Source: Bdellovibrio sp. qaytius
GTDB taxonomy: Bacteria > Bdellovibrionota > Bdellovibrionia > Bdellovibrionales > Bdellovibrionaceae
Reading direction: 5' to 3'
Length of the DNA stretch: 64,000 nt
Assembly (NCBI GenBank): GCA_004011035.1
Contig: CP025734.1
Location: 1,634,001 to 1,698,000 of the forward strand
The translations under genes were made by a program, and so were the position numbers. Shown here piece after piece: positions 35,332 to 44,560 of this stretch (its first letter is position 1; each line of letters starts with the position of its first letter). The notes beneath the pieces were generated by a model. It was given only the letters and a program-made list of their open reading frames with translations. It ran no database searches and was not told where the DNA came from.

Positions 35332-35350
35332 TAGTTTCAGGAGGAAACTA
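35332..35350 (+). promoter_or_regulatory. Ribosome-binding-site hairpin before gene 35352
   Basis: TAGTTTC (35332-35338) and GAAACTA (35344-35350) pair perfectly around the loop AGGAG, so the consensus AGGAGG (35339-35344) is shown in the loop and first base pair, one base before the ATG at 35352. This geometry could raise or lower translation depending on stem stability. Confidence 0.55.
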
Positions 35351-35351
35351 T

Positions 35352-35561
35352 ATGGCAGGTGGAGCAACAACAGTTATTCAATGGTTTTCGGTGGCAAGTT
35401 TCATAGGATTAATGGCCTTTATCGTGGTGTCAAACCGTGAAGTCCAATATAACGAGTATAAAGCTCCTGTCGTCGAAGACAAACCATCAAAGTCTGAACC
35501 TAGACCTGTTTATCCTCCGCTAAAGAAAAAGCCTTACACTCGCTCAACAAGAATGGCTTAA
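35352..35561 (+). CDS. Small single-span membrane protein
   Basis: 69 aa. One membrane segment (about 8-25) and a Pro/Lys/Arg-rich tail with acidic patch EDKPSKSEPRPVYPPLKKK, ending basic. No family recognised. The consensus AGGAGG ahead of the ATG and the hairpin around it support expression. It lies alone between a divergent gene and iscS. Confidence 0.72.
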   Translation: MAGGATTVIQWFSVASFIGLMAFIVVSNREVQYNEYKAPVVEDKPSKSEPRPVYPPLKKKPYTRSTRMA

Positions 35562-35644
35562 ACGTCATTTTTACATAGATAATCTTTATTGAGATAGCGC
35601 TTATCCTTTTCAATTTTTTCATTCTCGTGTAGAAGTCTTTAGCC

Positions 35645-36829
35645 ATGCTAAAGATTCCAATTTACTTAGACTTTAATGCGACAGCACCGCTCTCGCAAAA
35701 AGTGATTACCTCCCTGCCACAGTTGTTGCAACTATGGGGTAATCCGTCGTCGATCCATTTAGCATCACGTGGTCCAAAAACAGTCTTACGCGAAACCAAA
35801 AAAAAATTAGCTGAATACTTAAAAGTTTCATCGTTAGAAATTATTTTTAATTCAGGCGCATCAGAAGGTAACAACACAGTGTTAAAATCTGTGTGGAATA
35901 CTTACCGCCCAGGTAATCACTTTGGCCAAGCTGTTAAAAATGAATTTTTGATCTCAGCTGTAGAACATCCAAGTATCACAAAGACCGCTCAGTTTTTAGA
36001 AACTGAAGGAGCTATCGTGCACTGGATTCCGGTATCTCTTGATGGCGAGCTAGATTTAAATTTTATCAAAGAAAAATTAAACGAGCGCACAGCTTTAGTG
36101 AGTGTGATGTTTGCAAACAACGAAACAGGCACTGTGTTTCCAATTAAAGACATCGTAGCGTTAGCGAAAACTAAAAACGTACTTGTTCACTCTGATTGCG
36201 TACAGGCGTTTGGTAAAACTGATTTTAATCTATCTGACCTTGGCGTTGATTACGCAACGATCTCAGCCCACAAATTCTATGCACTCAAAGGCTGCGGCGT
36301 TTTATTTGCACGTAAGAATGCTCCGTATATCAATTTAGTTCACGGTGGCGGCCAAGAGCGCTCTCGTCGTGGCGGCACAGAAAATATTCTCGGTATCGCC
36401 ACATTAGGCGAAATGGTTGATGAGTTATCTCAAGTTCCAACTAAAGAATCTGAAATTAAAAAATTACGTGATTATTTTGAAACAGAAATAAAAGCACAAA
36501 TTCCTGAAGTGAGTATCACTTGTGAAAAATCAATTCGTTTAGCTAATACATCTAGTTTAGTTATCGCAGGTGTTGATGGCGAAACGCTGTTAGTTAGTCT
36601 TGATCTTAAAGGTTTTGCGGTTAGCACAGGAGCCGCCTGTTCAAGTGGTAACCCTGAACCAAGTCCGGTGTTGTTAGCTGTAGGCTTAACTCGCCAAGAA
36701 GCGCAGAATTCTTTGCGCGTAAGTCTTGGTTGGACAACAACCCAAAGCGATATCGATTTGTTTATTCACCAGTTAGTAGAAGTAGTACAACATCTTCGCG
36801 CAATCAACGAGGCCCAATCCAATGTCTGA
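35645..36829 (+). CDS. iscS: Cysteine desulfurase (IscS/NifS family)
   Basis: 394 aa. PLP-binding Lys210 is in ISAHKFYALKG and catalytic Cys332 in STGAACSSGNPEPS; NSGASEGNN near 69 is the cofactor phosphate loop. It removes sulfur from cysteine as persulfide. No iscU, iscA or iscR is beside it; instead mnmA follows with an 8-bp overlap, which suggests that tRNA thiolation is the main job, as with Bacillus YrvO-MnmA. Confidence 0.94.
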   Translation: MLKIPIYLDFNATAPLSQKVITSLPQLLQLWGNPSSIHLASRGPKTVLRETKKKLAEYLKVSSLEIIFNSGASEGNNTVLKSVWNTYRPGNHFGQAVKNEFLISAVEHPSITKTAQFLETEGAIVHWIPVSLDGELDLNFIKEKLNERTALVSVMFANNETGTVFPIKDIVALAKTKNVLVHSDCVQAFGKTDFNLSDLGVDYATISAHKFYALKGCGVLFARKNAPYINLVHGGGQERSRRGGTENILGIATLGEMVDELSQVPTKESEIKKLRDYFETEIKAQIPEVSITCEKSIRLANTSSLVIAGVDGETLLVSLDLKGFAVSTGAACSSGNPEPSPVLLAVGLTRQEAQNSLRVSLGWTTTQSDIDLFIHQLVEVVQHLRAINEAQSNV

Positions 36830-37919
36830 ATTAGTTAAAAAGAAAAAAGTTTTAGTAGCTATGAGCGGAGGAGTCGATTCTTCTGTGGCAGCAGCACTTT
36901 TAAAAGAGCAAGGCTACGACGTGGTCGGTGCGACAATGCAAGTTTGGGATTACACCAACTGCGACATCACTGAAGGCAGCGGTACGTGTTGTTCATCACT
37001 TGATGTGGATGATGCAAGATCTGTAGCTGATAAACTTGATATTCCATTTTATGTTTTAAACTGCGAAGCTAAATTTAAAGCTTCGGTGATTGATCCATTC
37101 ATTAACGCATATCTTCAAGGTCAAACACCGCTTCCATGTGTGAACTGCAACACGTATTTAAAATTCGACCATCTTGTTAAAAAGATGAAAGAGCTTGAGT
37201 GTGATTACTTAGCGACGGGTCACTACGCTCAGATTATTCAAAGCGAGAGCGGTGAATACCAAATCAGAACTTCTGAAGATGACTGGAAAGATCAAACTTA
37301 TTTCTTATTCACAATCGATCCAGCTATTGTTCCGAAATTATTATTTCCTGTTGGCCATTTAAAAAAGCCTGAAGTTAGAAAGCTAGCTGAAGCTCAAGGT
37401 TTAGTTGTAGCTAAGAAAAAAGACTCTCAAGGAATCTGTTTTGTCGGCAACATGGGCTACGATAATTTTATTAAAGGCCAAGTCTCTAAAACAATTTTAG
37501 ATACTAAAAAAGGCTTGATCAAACGTTACCCTTCAAATGAAGTCATGGCTCCGCATGAGGGTATTCATCATTATACAATCGGGCAAAGTAAAGGCTTAGG
37601 TATGACTTATCATGAAAAGCTTTTTGTTCTTAAAATTGACGCTCAAGACAACACAGTTTGGGTGGGTGAAGAAAAATACTTATTCCATGATGAAGTTGAT
37701 GTGATCGAACCTCATATCATTAGCCAATTTGAAGATGGCGAAGAATTATCAGTTAAAATTCGTTATCAACATAAAGGCTCAATGGCTAAAGTTATTAAAT
37801 CTGAAACTGGTTATAAATTAAAATTTCATGAACCTCAGCGCGCCATCACTCCAGGGCAAGCGGCTGTGTTTTATTCAAAAGAAAAAGTATTATTAGGGGG
37901 CGGATGGATCAAGTTGTAG
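36822..37919 (+). CDS. mnmA: tRNA-specific 2-thiouridylase
   Basis: 365 aa. AMSGGVDSSVAAALLKEQGY near 13 is the PP-loop. The two catalytic cysteines lie in LPCVNCNTYLKF near 104 and QGICFVGN near 204. It puts sulfur on U34 of Lys, Glu and Gln tRNAs, taking it from the desulfurase encoded just upstream. Overlaps iscS by 8 bp and mtaB by 16 bp. Confidence 0.97.
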   Translation: MSELVKKKKVLVAMSGGVDSSVAAALLKEQGYDVVGATMQVWDYTNCDITEGSGTCCSSLDVDDARSVADKLDIPFYVLNCEAKFKASVIDPFINAYLQGQTPLPCVNCNTYLKFDHLVKKMKELECDYLATGHYAQIIQSESGEYQIRTSEDDWKDQTYFLFTIDPAIVPKLLFPVGHLKKPEVRKLAEAQGLVVAKKKDSQGICFVGNMGYDNFIKGQVSKTILDTKKGLIKRYPSNEVMAPHEGIHHYTIGQSKGLGMTYHEKLFVLKIDAQDNTVWVGEEKYLFHDEVDVIEPHIISQFEDGEELSVKIRYQHKGSMAKVIKSETGYKLKFHEPQRAITPGQAAVFYSKEKVLLGGGWIKL

Positions 37920-39262
37920 TCGCTGCTCCTCCAGCATCAGATCAATTCGTGGTTCACACGTTCGGTTGTAAGGTAAACACTTACGACGGTGGTCTTATTC
38001 AAAAGAATATGACCAACAACGGTTTTAAATTAAACGCGGGTCGTTTAAGTATCGAAACTTTAGATAAAGCTAAAACTCAAATCCATATTTTAAATACCTG
38101 TGCCGTAACTGCTGAAGCTACAAAAGAAGCCGTTAAAACAATTCGTAAGATCAAAGCCCAACAGCCATTTTCAACAATCGTTGTAACCGGGTGTGCAGCA
38201 CAAGTTGATACGGGTGCGTTTGAAAGTCTACCAGGGGCTGATCTGGTGATTGCAAACTCGCACAAAGGTTTACTTCCTGATTTATTAAAAAAACACTTTC
38301 GTGGTGAACTTCAGCAAAAAACATTCAAATCTAATATCTTTAAAAAAGATGATCTTGAAGCCGATGGTGGCGAAGAAGCCGCTCACACAAGAACATTTTT
38401 AAAAATTCAAGATGGCTGTAATTCATTTTGCTCTTTTTGTATTATTCCGTATGCGCGTGGTAAGAGCCGTTCAATTTCAATTGCTCATATCGTTGATAAA
38501 GTGAATCAAGTTGTACGCGATGGCAAAAAAGAAGTTGTTCTAACGGGCGTTCATATTGGTGATTATGAAGACAACGGTAAAAACATGGATGATCTCGTTG
38601 AGGCGGTTTTAAATCGCACAACGATTTCACGTATTCGTTTGTCATCGTTAGAACCAATTGAAATTTCTGATCGCTTATTAGCGATGTATGATAACCCAAG
38701 ATTATGCGCGCACTTTCATATGAGTATTCAATCTGCTGATACTGAAACGTTAAAACAAATGAAGCGTAATTATTCTGAAGAGCAAGTTGAGCTTGCGTTA
38801 CATAACATTTCAAAAGTTAAAGATGTGTTTGTCGGCATGGATGTGATCGCGGGATTTCCATCAGAAACCGAAGAGCAATTCGAAAACACTTACAAACGCT
38901 TAGCCGAAACTCCATGGACAAGACTTCATGTGTTTCCTTATAGCGAACGCTCGGGCACTCGTGCTGCGATTATGGATCAAGTTCCCCACCACGTTCGTAA
39001 AGAGCGCGCGGCGCGCTTACGTGATTTAAGTCTTCACCGTTTTCAAGCTGAAGCTTTAAAGCAAGTGGGTAACACTCACCAAACTTTAATTTTAAACAAA
39101 GCTTCTAAAAAAGCTGAAGGTTTAACACGTAATTACTGGCCAGTAAGACTTAACTTATCTGAAGAACAACTTAAAACCTTAGCAGGACAAGAAGTTGTCG
39201 TTAAAATCACAGCGGTTAATTTTGAAACTGGCGAAGGTCAGCTTGAAGGGGTGATCCTATGA
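37904..39262 (+). CDS. mtaB: tRNA t6A37 methylthiotransferase MtaB
   Basis: 452 aa. The N-terminal methylthiotransferase domain has HTFGCKVNTYDGG near 18, with cluster ligands continuing in NTCAVT and TGCAAQ. The radical SAM motif CNSFCSFC is near 171. GCKVN rather than GCQMN separates MtaB from MiaB. It converts t6A37 to ms2t6A37, acting on the product of the TsaBDE pathway; tsaE is 3.7 kb upstream. A TRAM-like C-terminal part is present. Confidence 0.93.
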   Translation: MDQVVVAAPPASDQFVVHTFGCKVNTYDGGLIQKNMTNNGFKLNAGRLSIETLDKAKTQIHILNTCAVTAEATKEAVKTIRKIKAQQPFSTIVVTGCAAQVDTGAFESLPGADLVIANSHKGLLPDLLKKHFRGELQQKTFKSNIFKKDDLEADGGEEAAHTRTFLKIQDGCNSFCSFCIIPYARGKSRSISIAHIVDKVNQVVRDGKKEVVLTGVHIGDYEDNGKNMDDLVEAVLNRTTISRIRLSSLEPIEISDRLLAMYDNPRLCAHFHMSIQSADTETLKQMKRNYSEEQVELALHNISKVKDVFVGMDVIAGFPSETEEQFENTYKRLAETPWTRLHVFPYSERSGTRAAIMDQVPHHVRKERAARLRDLSLHRFQAEALKQVGNTHQTLILNKASKKAEGLTRNYWPVRLNLSEEQLKTLAGQEVVVKITAVNFETGEGQLEGVIL

Positions 39263-39975
39263 GCCCTCAAAGTTTAGAGCAAAACTTGAATTATAAATTT
39301 AAAGACCGTGATTTGTTGCTAGAGGCTTTAACACACAAAAGTTACTGCATTAATGAAAGAAAAAAACTTTCACACAATGAGCGTCTTGAGTATTTAGGCG
39401 ATTCGATCATAGGGTTTGTTTTAGCAGAACATCTGATGCAGTTATTTCCGCAAGATAACGAAGGTCTGTTGTCAAAAAAACGCGCAAGCCTTGTGAATCA
39501 AGACGTGCTTGCGCAAAAAGCATTAAATCTTAAATTAGACACATTATTAATTTTGGGTCCCGGTGAAAAAGAACAGGAATCACATCTAAAGCCAAGAATT
39601 TTATGTTCGGCTTTTGAGGCTATTCTTGGAGCCATTTATCTAGACTCAGATTTTGCAAATATCAAAGCGTGGATTCAGCAAGAATTTAACGCCGATATTG
39701 CCAAAATTAAACCAGATCTTGAATTTGAGAGGGATTATAAAACAAGACTCCAAGAGCTTACGCAGAAATTAAAACTAGGTATGCCTGATTATCAACTTAT
39801 TGAGACTTCAGGCCCATCTCATAACCCAGAATTTTTAGTCGGAGTTTATTTGACTGAAAATGGACAACCTGTCGAAAAGTTTCGTGCGGCGGGTAAAAGC
39901 AAAAAAGCGGCAGAACAGTCTGCAGCACAACTATTAATGAATTTATTAGAAACAGATTACAAAAGGAAAATGTAG
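39259..39975 (+). CDS. rnc: Ribonuclease III
   Basis: 238 aa. HNERLEYLGDSIIGFVLAEHL near 39 is the RNase III signature with catalytic Glu and Asp; CSAFEAILGAIYLD near 114 carries the second metal ligands. The C-terminal dsRNA-binding domain starts near 155 and ends AAGKSKKAAEQSAAQLLM. It processes rRNA and structured mRNA. Next to era, as in many bacteria. Overlaps mtaB by 4 bp. Confidence 0.97.
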   Translation: MSPQSLEQNLNYKFKDRDLLLEALTHKSYCINERKKLSHNERLEYLGDSIIGFVLAEHLMQLFPQDNEGLLSKKRASLVNQDVLAQKALNLKLDTLLILGPGEKEQESHLKPRILCSAFEAILGAIYLDSDFANIKAWIQQEFNADIAKIKPDLEFERDYKTRLQELTQKLKLGMPDYQLIETSGPSHNPEFLVGVYLTENGQPVEKFRAAGKSKKAAEQSAAQLLMNLLETDYKRKM

Positions 39976-39976
39976 A

Positions 39977-40900
39977 GTGGAAAACACAACAACAAAACCG
40001 TCATATAAAGCAGGGTTCTTAGGTCTAATCGGCCAACCCAACGCTGGTAAAAGCTCTTTATTAAATTTTTTAGTAAAAGAAAAAGTATCAATCGTTACTA
40101 ACAAGCCGCAAACAACACGTCGTCGTATTACAGGACTTCATTCAGCTAAAACGGGGCAAATCGTTTTTATCGATGCACCAGGTTTAGTTAAATCAACATC
40201 GGGTTTAAATACATTCTTAGAAAAAGAAGCGCATGATGTGATCAGAAGTTCTGATGCTTTAGTTGCAGTTCTTTCTGTCGATGAAGATTCAGCTGAACGT
40301 AATGAAGAGATTTTAACTTTAGTGACTAAATCTAAAAAACCTTGGATCGCAGTTATCACAAAAGTTGATCTTAAAGACACGTCTCACCGTGTGATGATTC
40401 TTAAAGGGATCGTTGAAAAATTCGGTGGTAAATCGATCGCAGTTTCGAACACGAAATTTAAAGATGACGAGCGCAGCGAAATCTTAGCTAAGCTTATTCA
40501 AATTCTTCCAGATGCTGAGCGTCCATTATATGATCCTGAATTATACACGACTGAAAATGTACGTGGCTTAACAGAAGAAATTATTCGTGAAAAATGTTTC
40601 GAAGTTTTAAATCACGAAATCCCGTACCAATTAGCTGTGCAAATCAGAAAATTTGATGAAGAAGCAAAACCATGCCCTAAGATCTATGCTGATATCATGG
40701 TGTCTCGTGATTCTCATAAGCCAATCGTTGTTGGTAAAGGCGCAAGCGTAATTAAAGAAATCGGCCAACAATCGCGTAAAGAAATCGAAGCGATGATGGG
40801 CGAAAAAGTTTATTTAGAATTAAATGTAACAGTTAAAGAAAATTGGTTTGAAAATAAACAGACCCTGAAAGAGTTAAAATATGTCGTCGATTCAGAGTAA
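39977..40900 (+). CDS. era: GTPase Era
   Basis: 307 aa, GTG start one base after rnc. G1 GQPNAGKSS near 18, G3 DAPG near 65 and G4 TKVD near 131 are intact; the C-terminal KH domain contains VGKGASVIKEIGQQSRKEIE. Era binds 16S rRNA and helps 30S maturation. Its 3' end overlaps der by 20 bp. Confidence 0.97.
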   Translation: MENTTTKPSYKAGFLGLIGQPNAGKSSLLNFLVKEKVSIVTNKPQTTRRRITGLHSAKTGQIVFIDAPGLVKSTSGLNTFLEKEAHDVIRSSDALVAVLSVDEDSAERNEEILTLVTKSKKPWIAVITKVDLKDTSHRVMILKGIVEKFGGKSIAVSNTKFKDDERSEILAKLIQILPDAERPLYDPELYTTENVRGLTEEIIREKCFEVLNHEIPYQLAVQIRKFDEEAKPCPKIYADIMVSRDSHKPIVVGKGASVIKEIGQQSRKEIEAMMGEKVYLELNVTVKENWFENKQTLKELKYVVDSE

Positions 40901-42245
40901 TACAGGTTCAGGGTATATTGATGCACCAAAGGTCGCAATCATTGGTCGCCCGAACGTAGGTAAATCTACGTTATTTAATATTTTAACGGATTCACGTAAA
41001 GCAGTTGTTAAAAATCAACCGGGCGTTACGCGTGATATTCTTATTCAGCCGGTTGATATCTGGGGTAAGAAATTTGATATTATCGATACGGGCGGGGTTA
41101 CTGAAGCCAGAGATCTATTTTCAAAATTGATCAAAGAGCAAGTGACTGAGTTTTTATTCTCAGTTGATTATATCGTAGCTGTTATGGATGGTCGTGCCGG
41201 TCTTTTACCAGAAGATCGTGACATTATCAAAATCGCCAAACAAACGGGTAAGCCTATGTTACTTGTGGTGAATAAAATCGATAGCCCGCATGAAGAAGAT
41301 CTTCTGTTGTCTGAGTTTTATGAATTTGGTGTAGAAGTTAAGGGTACCAGCTTTGAGCAACGTCGCGGTGTCGGTGATGTTTTAGAGTGGATTGTTAAAA
41401 TGGTTCCAGAAATTCCACAGGATTTAGGAACATCACTTCGTATTGCTATGGTTGGTAAACCAAACGTAGGTAAGAGCTCTCTGTGTAATTGTTTATTAAA
41501 ACAAAACCGCATGTTAGTGAGCGAAGTGGCCGGAACTACAATCGATTCGGTTGATGCTCCGTTTATGTATAACGATCACCAGTACACACTCGTTGATACA
41601 GCTGGTCTTCGTCGTCAGTCTAAACGTGAAGATGATTTAGAAATCATCTCGGCTTACAAGTCGGCTGAATCTATTCGTCGTGCCGATGTTGTATTGTTGG
41701 TTGTTGATGGCGTTGAAGGACCTTCTGAGCAAGATGCTAAAATCATGCAAGCCATTTTAGATGACCACAAAGGTGTTGTTTTAGTTGCGAATAAATCTGA
41801 CTTAGGTCAGGAAGAGATCGAAAAATACCGTGAAGTTTTCCGTGCACAAGTGGCGCGTATTTTTCACTTCTTTGTCGATGTGCCGATCGTATTTACTTCA
41901 GCTTTAAAATCGCAAGGTATTAAAGATCTATTTGATGAAATCGAGCGCGTGGCTGAAAAACGCAGTCTTCAGATTAAGACTTCAGAGCTTAATGATTTCT
42001 TCTTTGAAACTATCCGTAAAGCACCAGCTCCGGTTTGGGGTCAAACAAACGTTAAGTTTTATTACTTAACTCAGACTTATCAAAAACCACCGGCATTTAT
42101 CGCATTTTGTAATCACCCAGATGGCGTTGATAACTCATATCGCCGTTTCTTGGTGAAGAATATGAAAGAGAAATTTGATTTACACGGAATTCCTATCAGA
42201 ATTTACTGTATGAAATCTCGTCGTGGTGGAGCAAGTAATCTGTAA
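40881..42245 (+). CDS. der: Tandem-domain ribosome-assembly GTPase Der (EngA)
   Basis: 454 aa. Two G domains: the first with GRPNVGKST near 22 and NKID near 135, the second with GKPNVGKSS near 197 and NKSD near 312. A KH-like C-terminal domain follows (about 375-454). Der acts in 50S assembly. Starts inside the end of era and overlaps the transporter gene by one base. Confidence 0.97.
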   Translation: MSSIQSNTGSGYIDAPKVAIIGRPNVGKSTLFNILTDSRKAVVKNQPGVTRDILIQPVDIWGKKFDIIDTGGVTEARDLFSKLIKEQVTEFLFSVDYIVAVMDGRAGLLPEDRDIIKIAKQTGKPMLLVVNKIDSPHEEDLLLSEFYEFGVEVKGTSFEQRRGVGDVLEWIVKMVPEIPQDLGTSLRIAMVGKPNVGKSSLCNCLLKQNRMLVSEVAGTTIDSVDAPFMYNDHQYTLVDTAGLRRQSKREDDLEIISAYKSAESIRRADVVLLVVDGVEGPSEQDAKIMQAILDDHKGVVLVANKSDLGQEEIEKYREVFRAQVARIFHFFVDVPIVFTSALKSQGIKDLFDEIERVAEKRSLQIKTSELNDFFFETIRKAPAPVWGQTNVKFYYLTQTYQKPPAFIAFCNHPDGVDNSYRRFLVKNMKEKFDLHGIPIRIYCMKSRRGGASNL

Positions 42246-43630
42246 TGCCAAATAATAAATTCACCGGAAAAATTTTATGGCGTAATCGCTTTGCGTTTTA
42301 TCTTTTGGCCGTGGGCTCTGCCTGCGGTCTGGGTAATATCTGGCGATTTCCGTATGTAGCCGGTGAAAATGGAGGAGGAGCTTTTATCCTTCTTTATTTA
42401 TTATTAGCTTTTACCGCAGGCGTTTCGATTCTTGTTGCTGAGTTAATGCTTGGTAAAAAATCAGAAGCCAGTCTTTTGAAAATCACTCAACGTGTTTCAA
42501 TGACGCACAAAAAGCCTTACTTTTGGATTTCGCGTTTAACGTTATTAATCACCGTTGTTATTTTATCGTATTATTCGGTGATCAGCGGTTGGGTTCTTCA
42601 CTATATCACACAGTTTATCGTAGGTTTCTTTCGTGGCGATACGCTGGATTATATTTCATCACTGAATATGAAAGTTTTAACTGATAACGGTTGGTTGCAG
42701 TTTGCTTTAGCTTCAGTGCATTTGATCGTAGCTGGTCTTATCGTTGGTCAAAGAATCACAAATCGTTTCGAAAGAATTCTTACGACATTTATCATTCCTG
42801 TGTTTGTCTTCTTATTTGCAATGTTACTTGTAAGGTCGTTATCACTAGATTCAGCGCCTGAAGTGCTGCGTTTTATCTTTTATCCTGATTTCTCAAAGCT
42901 TAATTTACGTTCTTTAGGTCATGCCATTGGTCACGTATTTTTCACTTTATCGATTGGTGTAGGGGCGCTGGTTACGTTTGGATCCTACTTTAAAGATGAA
43001 GATCATCTTCCTCGTGTGGGTTTTCGCGTGATGATGGTCGATGTTATGATTTCTCTTTTTTCGGTGTTATTAGTATTTCCGATCGCCTTTACCATTGGTG
43101 AAAAGCCGATCACTGATCCAAGTTTACTTTTTGAATCTTTACCTAGGCTTTTTACGAAAATTCAATTCGGCGCTATATTTGGTTTAGGATTTTTTATCTG
43201 TTTATGGGCGGCAGCTCTAAATGCCAGTGTGGGTTTACTTGAAACACTTTCTTCGAATTACTCAGAAAGATATTTAAAATCTGATCGTAAGTCGTCGATT
43301 TGGTTAATTATTTTAATTACCTTAGGTTTTACTGTGATTCCGGCTTTTTCGGGGTCTGGGTTAAAAAATATCAAACTCTTTGATCAAACTTTATTAGAAA
43401 ACATCGATTCGTTTTTGATTAATTATCTATTGCCGATTTCAGGCCTGGGGATGATTATTTTATTCTTTAAAGCTTTGCCACTGGCTGATCAGAAAGACTT
43501 ATTTTTAGACGAGAAAACTGAATCAAGCTATGCGCTGATTAATTACTGGCAAATTATGTTAAAGTATATAGCGCCGATGTTGATCGCGGCGGGGATTATT
43601 ATGCAAATCGTGGCTCTTTTTAGAGGTTGA
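42245..43630 (+). CDS. Sodium:neurotransmitter symporter (NSS) family transporter
   Basis: 461 aa with about 11-12 membrane segments. LAVGSACGLGNIWRFPYVAGENGGGAF near residue 21 is the NSS helix-1 sodium/substrate signature, as in LeuT. These carriers import amino acids with sodium. Specificity is not predictable. Last gene of the iscS operon by a one-base overlap, with no obvious functional link. A TTTGCT/AGCAAA hairpin (43633-43647) separates it from the convergent barrel gene. Confidence 0.93.
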   Translation: MPNNKFTGKILWRNRFAFYLLAVGSACGLGNIWRFPYVAGENGGGAFILLYLLLAFTAGVSILVAELMLGKKSEASLLKITQRVSMTHKKPYFWISRLTLLITVVILSYYSVISGWVLHYITQFIVGFFRGDTLDYISSLNMKVLTDNGWLQFALASVHLIVAGLIVGQRITNRFERILTTFIIPVFVFLFAMLLVRSLSLDSAPEVLRFIFYPDFSKLNLRSLGHAIGHVFFTLSIGVGALVTFGSYFKDEDHLPRVGFRVMMVDVMISLFSVLLVFPIAFTIGEKPITDPSLLFESLPRLFTKIQFGAIFGLGFFICLWAAALNASVGLLETLSSNYSERYLKSDRKSSIWLIILITLGFTVIPAFSGSGLKNIKLFDQTLLENIDSFLINYLLPISGLGMIILFFKALPLADQKDLFLDEKTESSYALINYWQIMLKYIAPMLIAAGIIMQIVALFRG

Positions 43631-43647
43631 TATTTGCTTTCAGCAAA

Positions 43648-44445
43648 CTAAAAGTTAGTTCCAAGAATCAAATTTACTTCGTAAATATCACCATCTAAGT
43701 GAGGATCAATCGCTTGTAAGCTGGGCGTACCAGAGCCACCCTCGTCGATAAAATAATTGCTCTCATCGGGAAATTGCACATAATTGTAAATCGCTTGGGC
43801 GCCGAAATAAAATCGGCGTTGCACTAAAGGAATTTCAATACCTGCACCTAAACGAAAACCCACAACTTTATCTGGGTCATTCGCGAAGCTTTCATTTAAA
43901 TTATAAGTTCTAACGAACATGCCTGTGCCGACTAACATGTAAGGATTTAGATCAGCTAAACCTTTAGTGACGTTATCGGTGTTTAAATAATATTTAATGT
44001 GAATATCAAAAATTTGAATATTCACAGTGCCTGTGTAGGCGCTGCTTTGTTGAGTGAGTGCAGGTGTCGTATAACTTCGAAACGCTACGTTATGATCGCC
44101 TGTTGTGTAACTTAAGGCTGCGGCTAAATTTAAATCGAAAAAGTAACTAAACTGCACTCCGTAATTGAGTCCACCCTCGTAACCTTCGGCAAAACCTTTT
44201 GTGAAACCGCGGTAACCTAACAGTAAACCTAAAGTTAAATAGCGGCCATTGCGTAAAAAATGGATATCAGCTTCTTCATCAGTTTCTTGGTCGAACTCGT
44301 TGTAATCAGAAAATGGATCAAAAGAATCATCAGCCTCAGGAGTTGTCGTCTGAGCTTTCGCAGGAATTGCTGTAAAAGTCGCAGCGCTGACTAAAACAAT
44401 TGCAAATGTAAGTCGTAAAATAGAGCTCAAAAGCTGGTTTTTCAT
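43648..44445 (-). CDS. Outer-membrane beta-barrel protein
   Basis: 265 aa from the ATG at 44445, preceded by AAAGGTG; a GTG two codons earlier is less likely. Signal peptide ends AKA near residue 31, then an acidic Asp/Glu-rich linker, then alternating strands with aromatic residues and glycine turns (LTLGLLLGYRGF, YGVQFSYFFDLN). It ends in Phe (LILGTNF), the usual barrel assembly signal. Size suggests an 8-10 strand OmpA/OmpW-type barrel; role unknown. The tandem family A palindromes lie directly upstream. Confidence 0.85.
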   Translation of the reverse strand: MKNQLLSSILRLTFAIVLVSAATFTAIPAKAQTTTPEADDSFDPFSDYNEFDQETDEEADIHFLRNGRYLTLGLLLGYRGFTKGFAEGYEGGLNYGVQFSYFFDLNLAAALSYTTGDHNVAFRSYTTPALTQQSSAYTGTVNIQIFDIHIKYYLNTDNVTKGLADLNPYMLVGTGMFVRTYNLNESFANDPDKVVGFRLGAGIEIPLVQRRFYFGAQAIYNYVQFPDESNYFIDEGGSGTPSLQAIDPHLDGDIYEVNLILGTNF

Positions 44446-44455
44446 GTTCACCTTT

Positions 44456-44541
44456 AGTATAGGGTCAACCCAAAGGGTTGATCAACATAGAATTAGGGTC
44501 AATCCGAAGGATTGATCAACACAGATCAGCATTCTGCGTTA
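44456..44541 (+). repeat. Two tandem family A palindromes plus a third small hairpin
   Basis: Units begin at 44461 and 44495, period 34 bp, four differences in 30 aligned bases. Unit 1 hairpin has arms GGTCAACCC and GGGTTGATC around AAA; unit 2 has GGTCAATCC and GGATTGATC around GAA. The C-to-T change on the left arm is matched by G-to-A on the right, keeping the pair. Each keeps the G-T wobble next to the outermost pair, an AGWATWAGG-like left flank and GATCAACA on the right. GCATTCTGC (44530-44538) follows, as at the 22.8-kb locus. Confidence 0.8.
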
Positions 44542-44560
44542 GAGAAAGTAAATCTTTAGA

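Noticed and set aside
43633-43647. TTTGCT/AGCAAA hairpin as a terminator for the NSS gene
   Set aside because: The stem is only 6 bp, AT-rich, and no T run follows on either strand.
44461-44528. Two 34-bp tandem units resembling a CRISPR fragment
   Set aside because: There are no distinct spacers, only two units, each is itself a hairpin, and no cas genes are near. The unit is related to hairpins at 4.3 and 22.8 kb.
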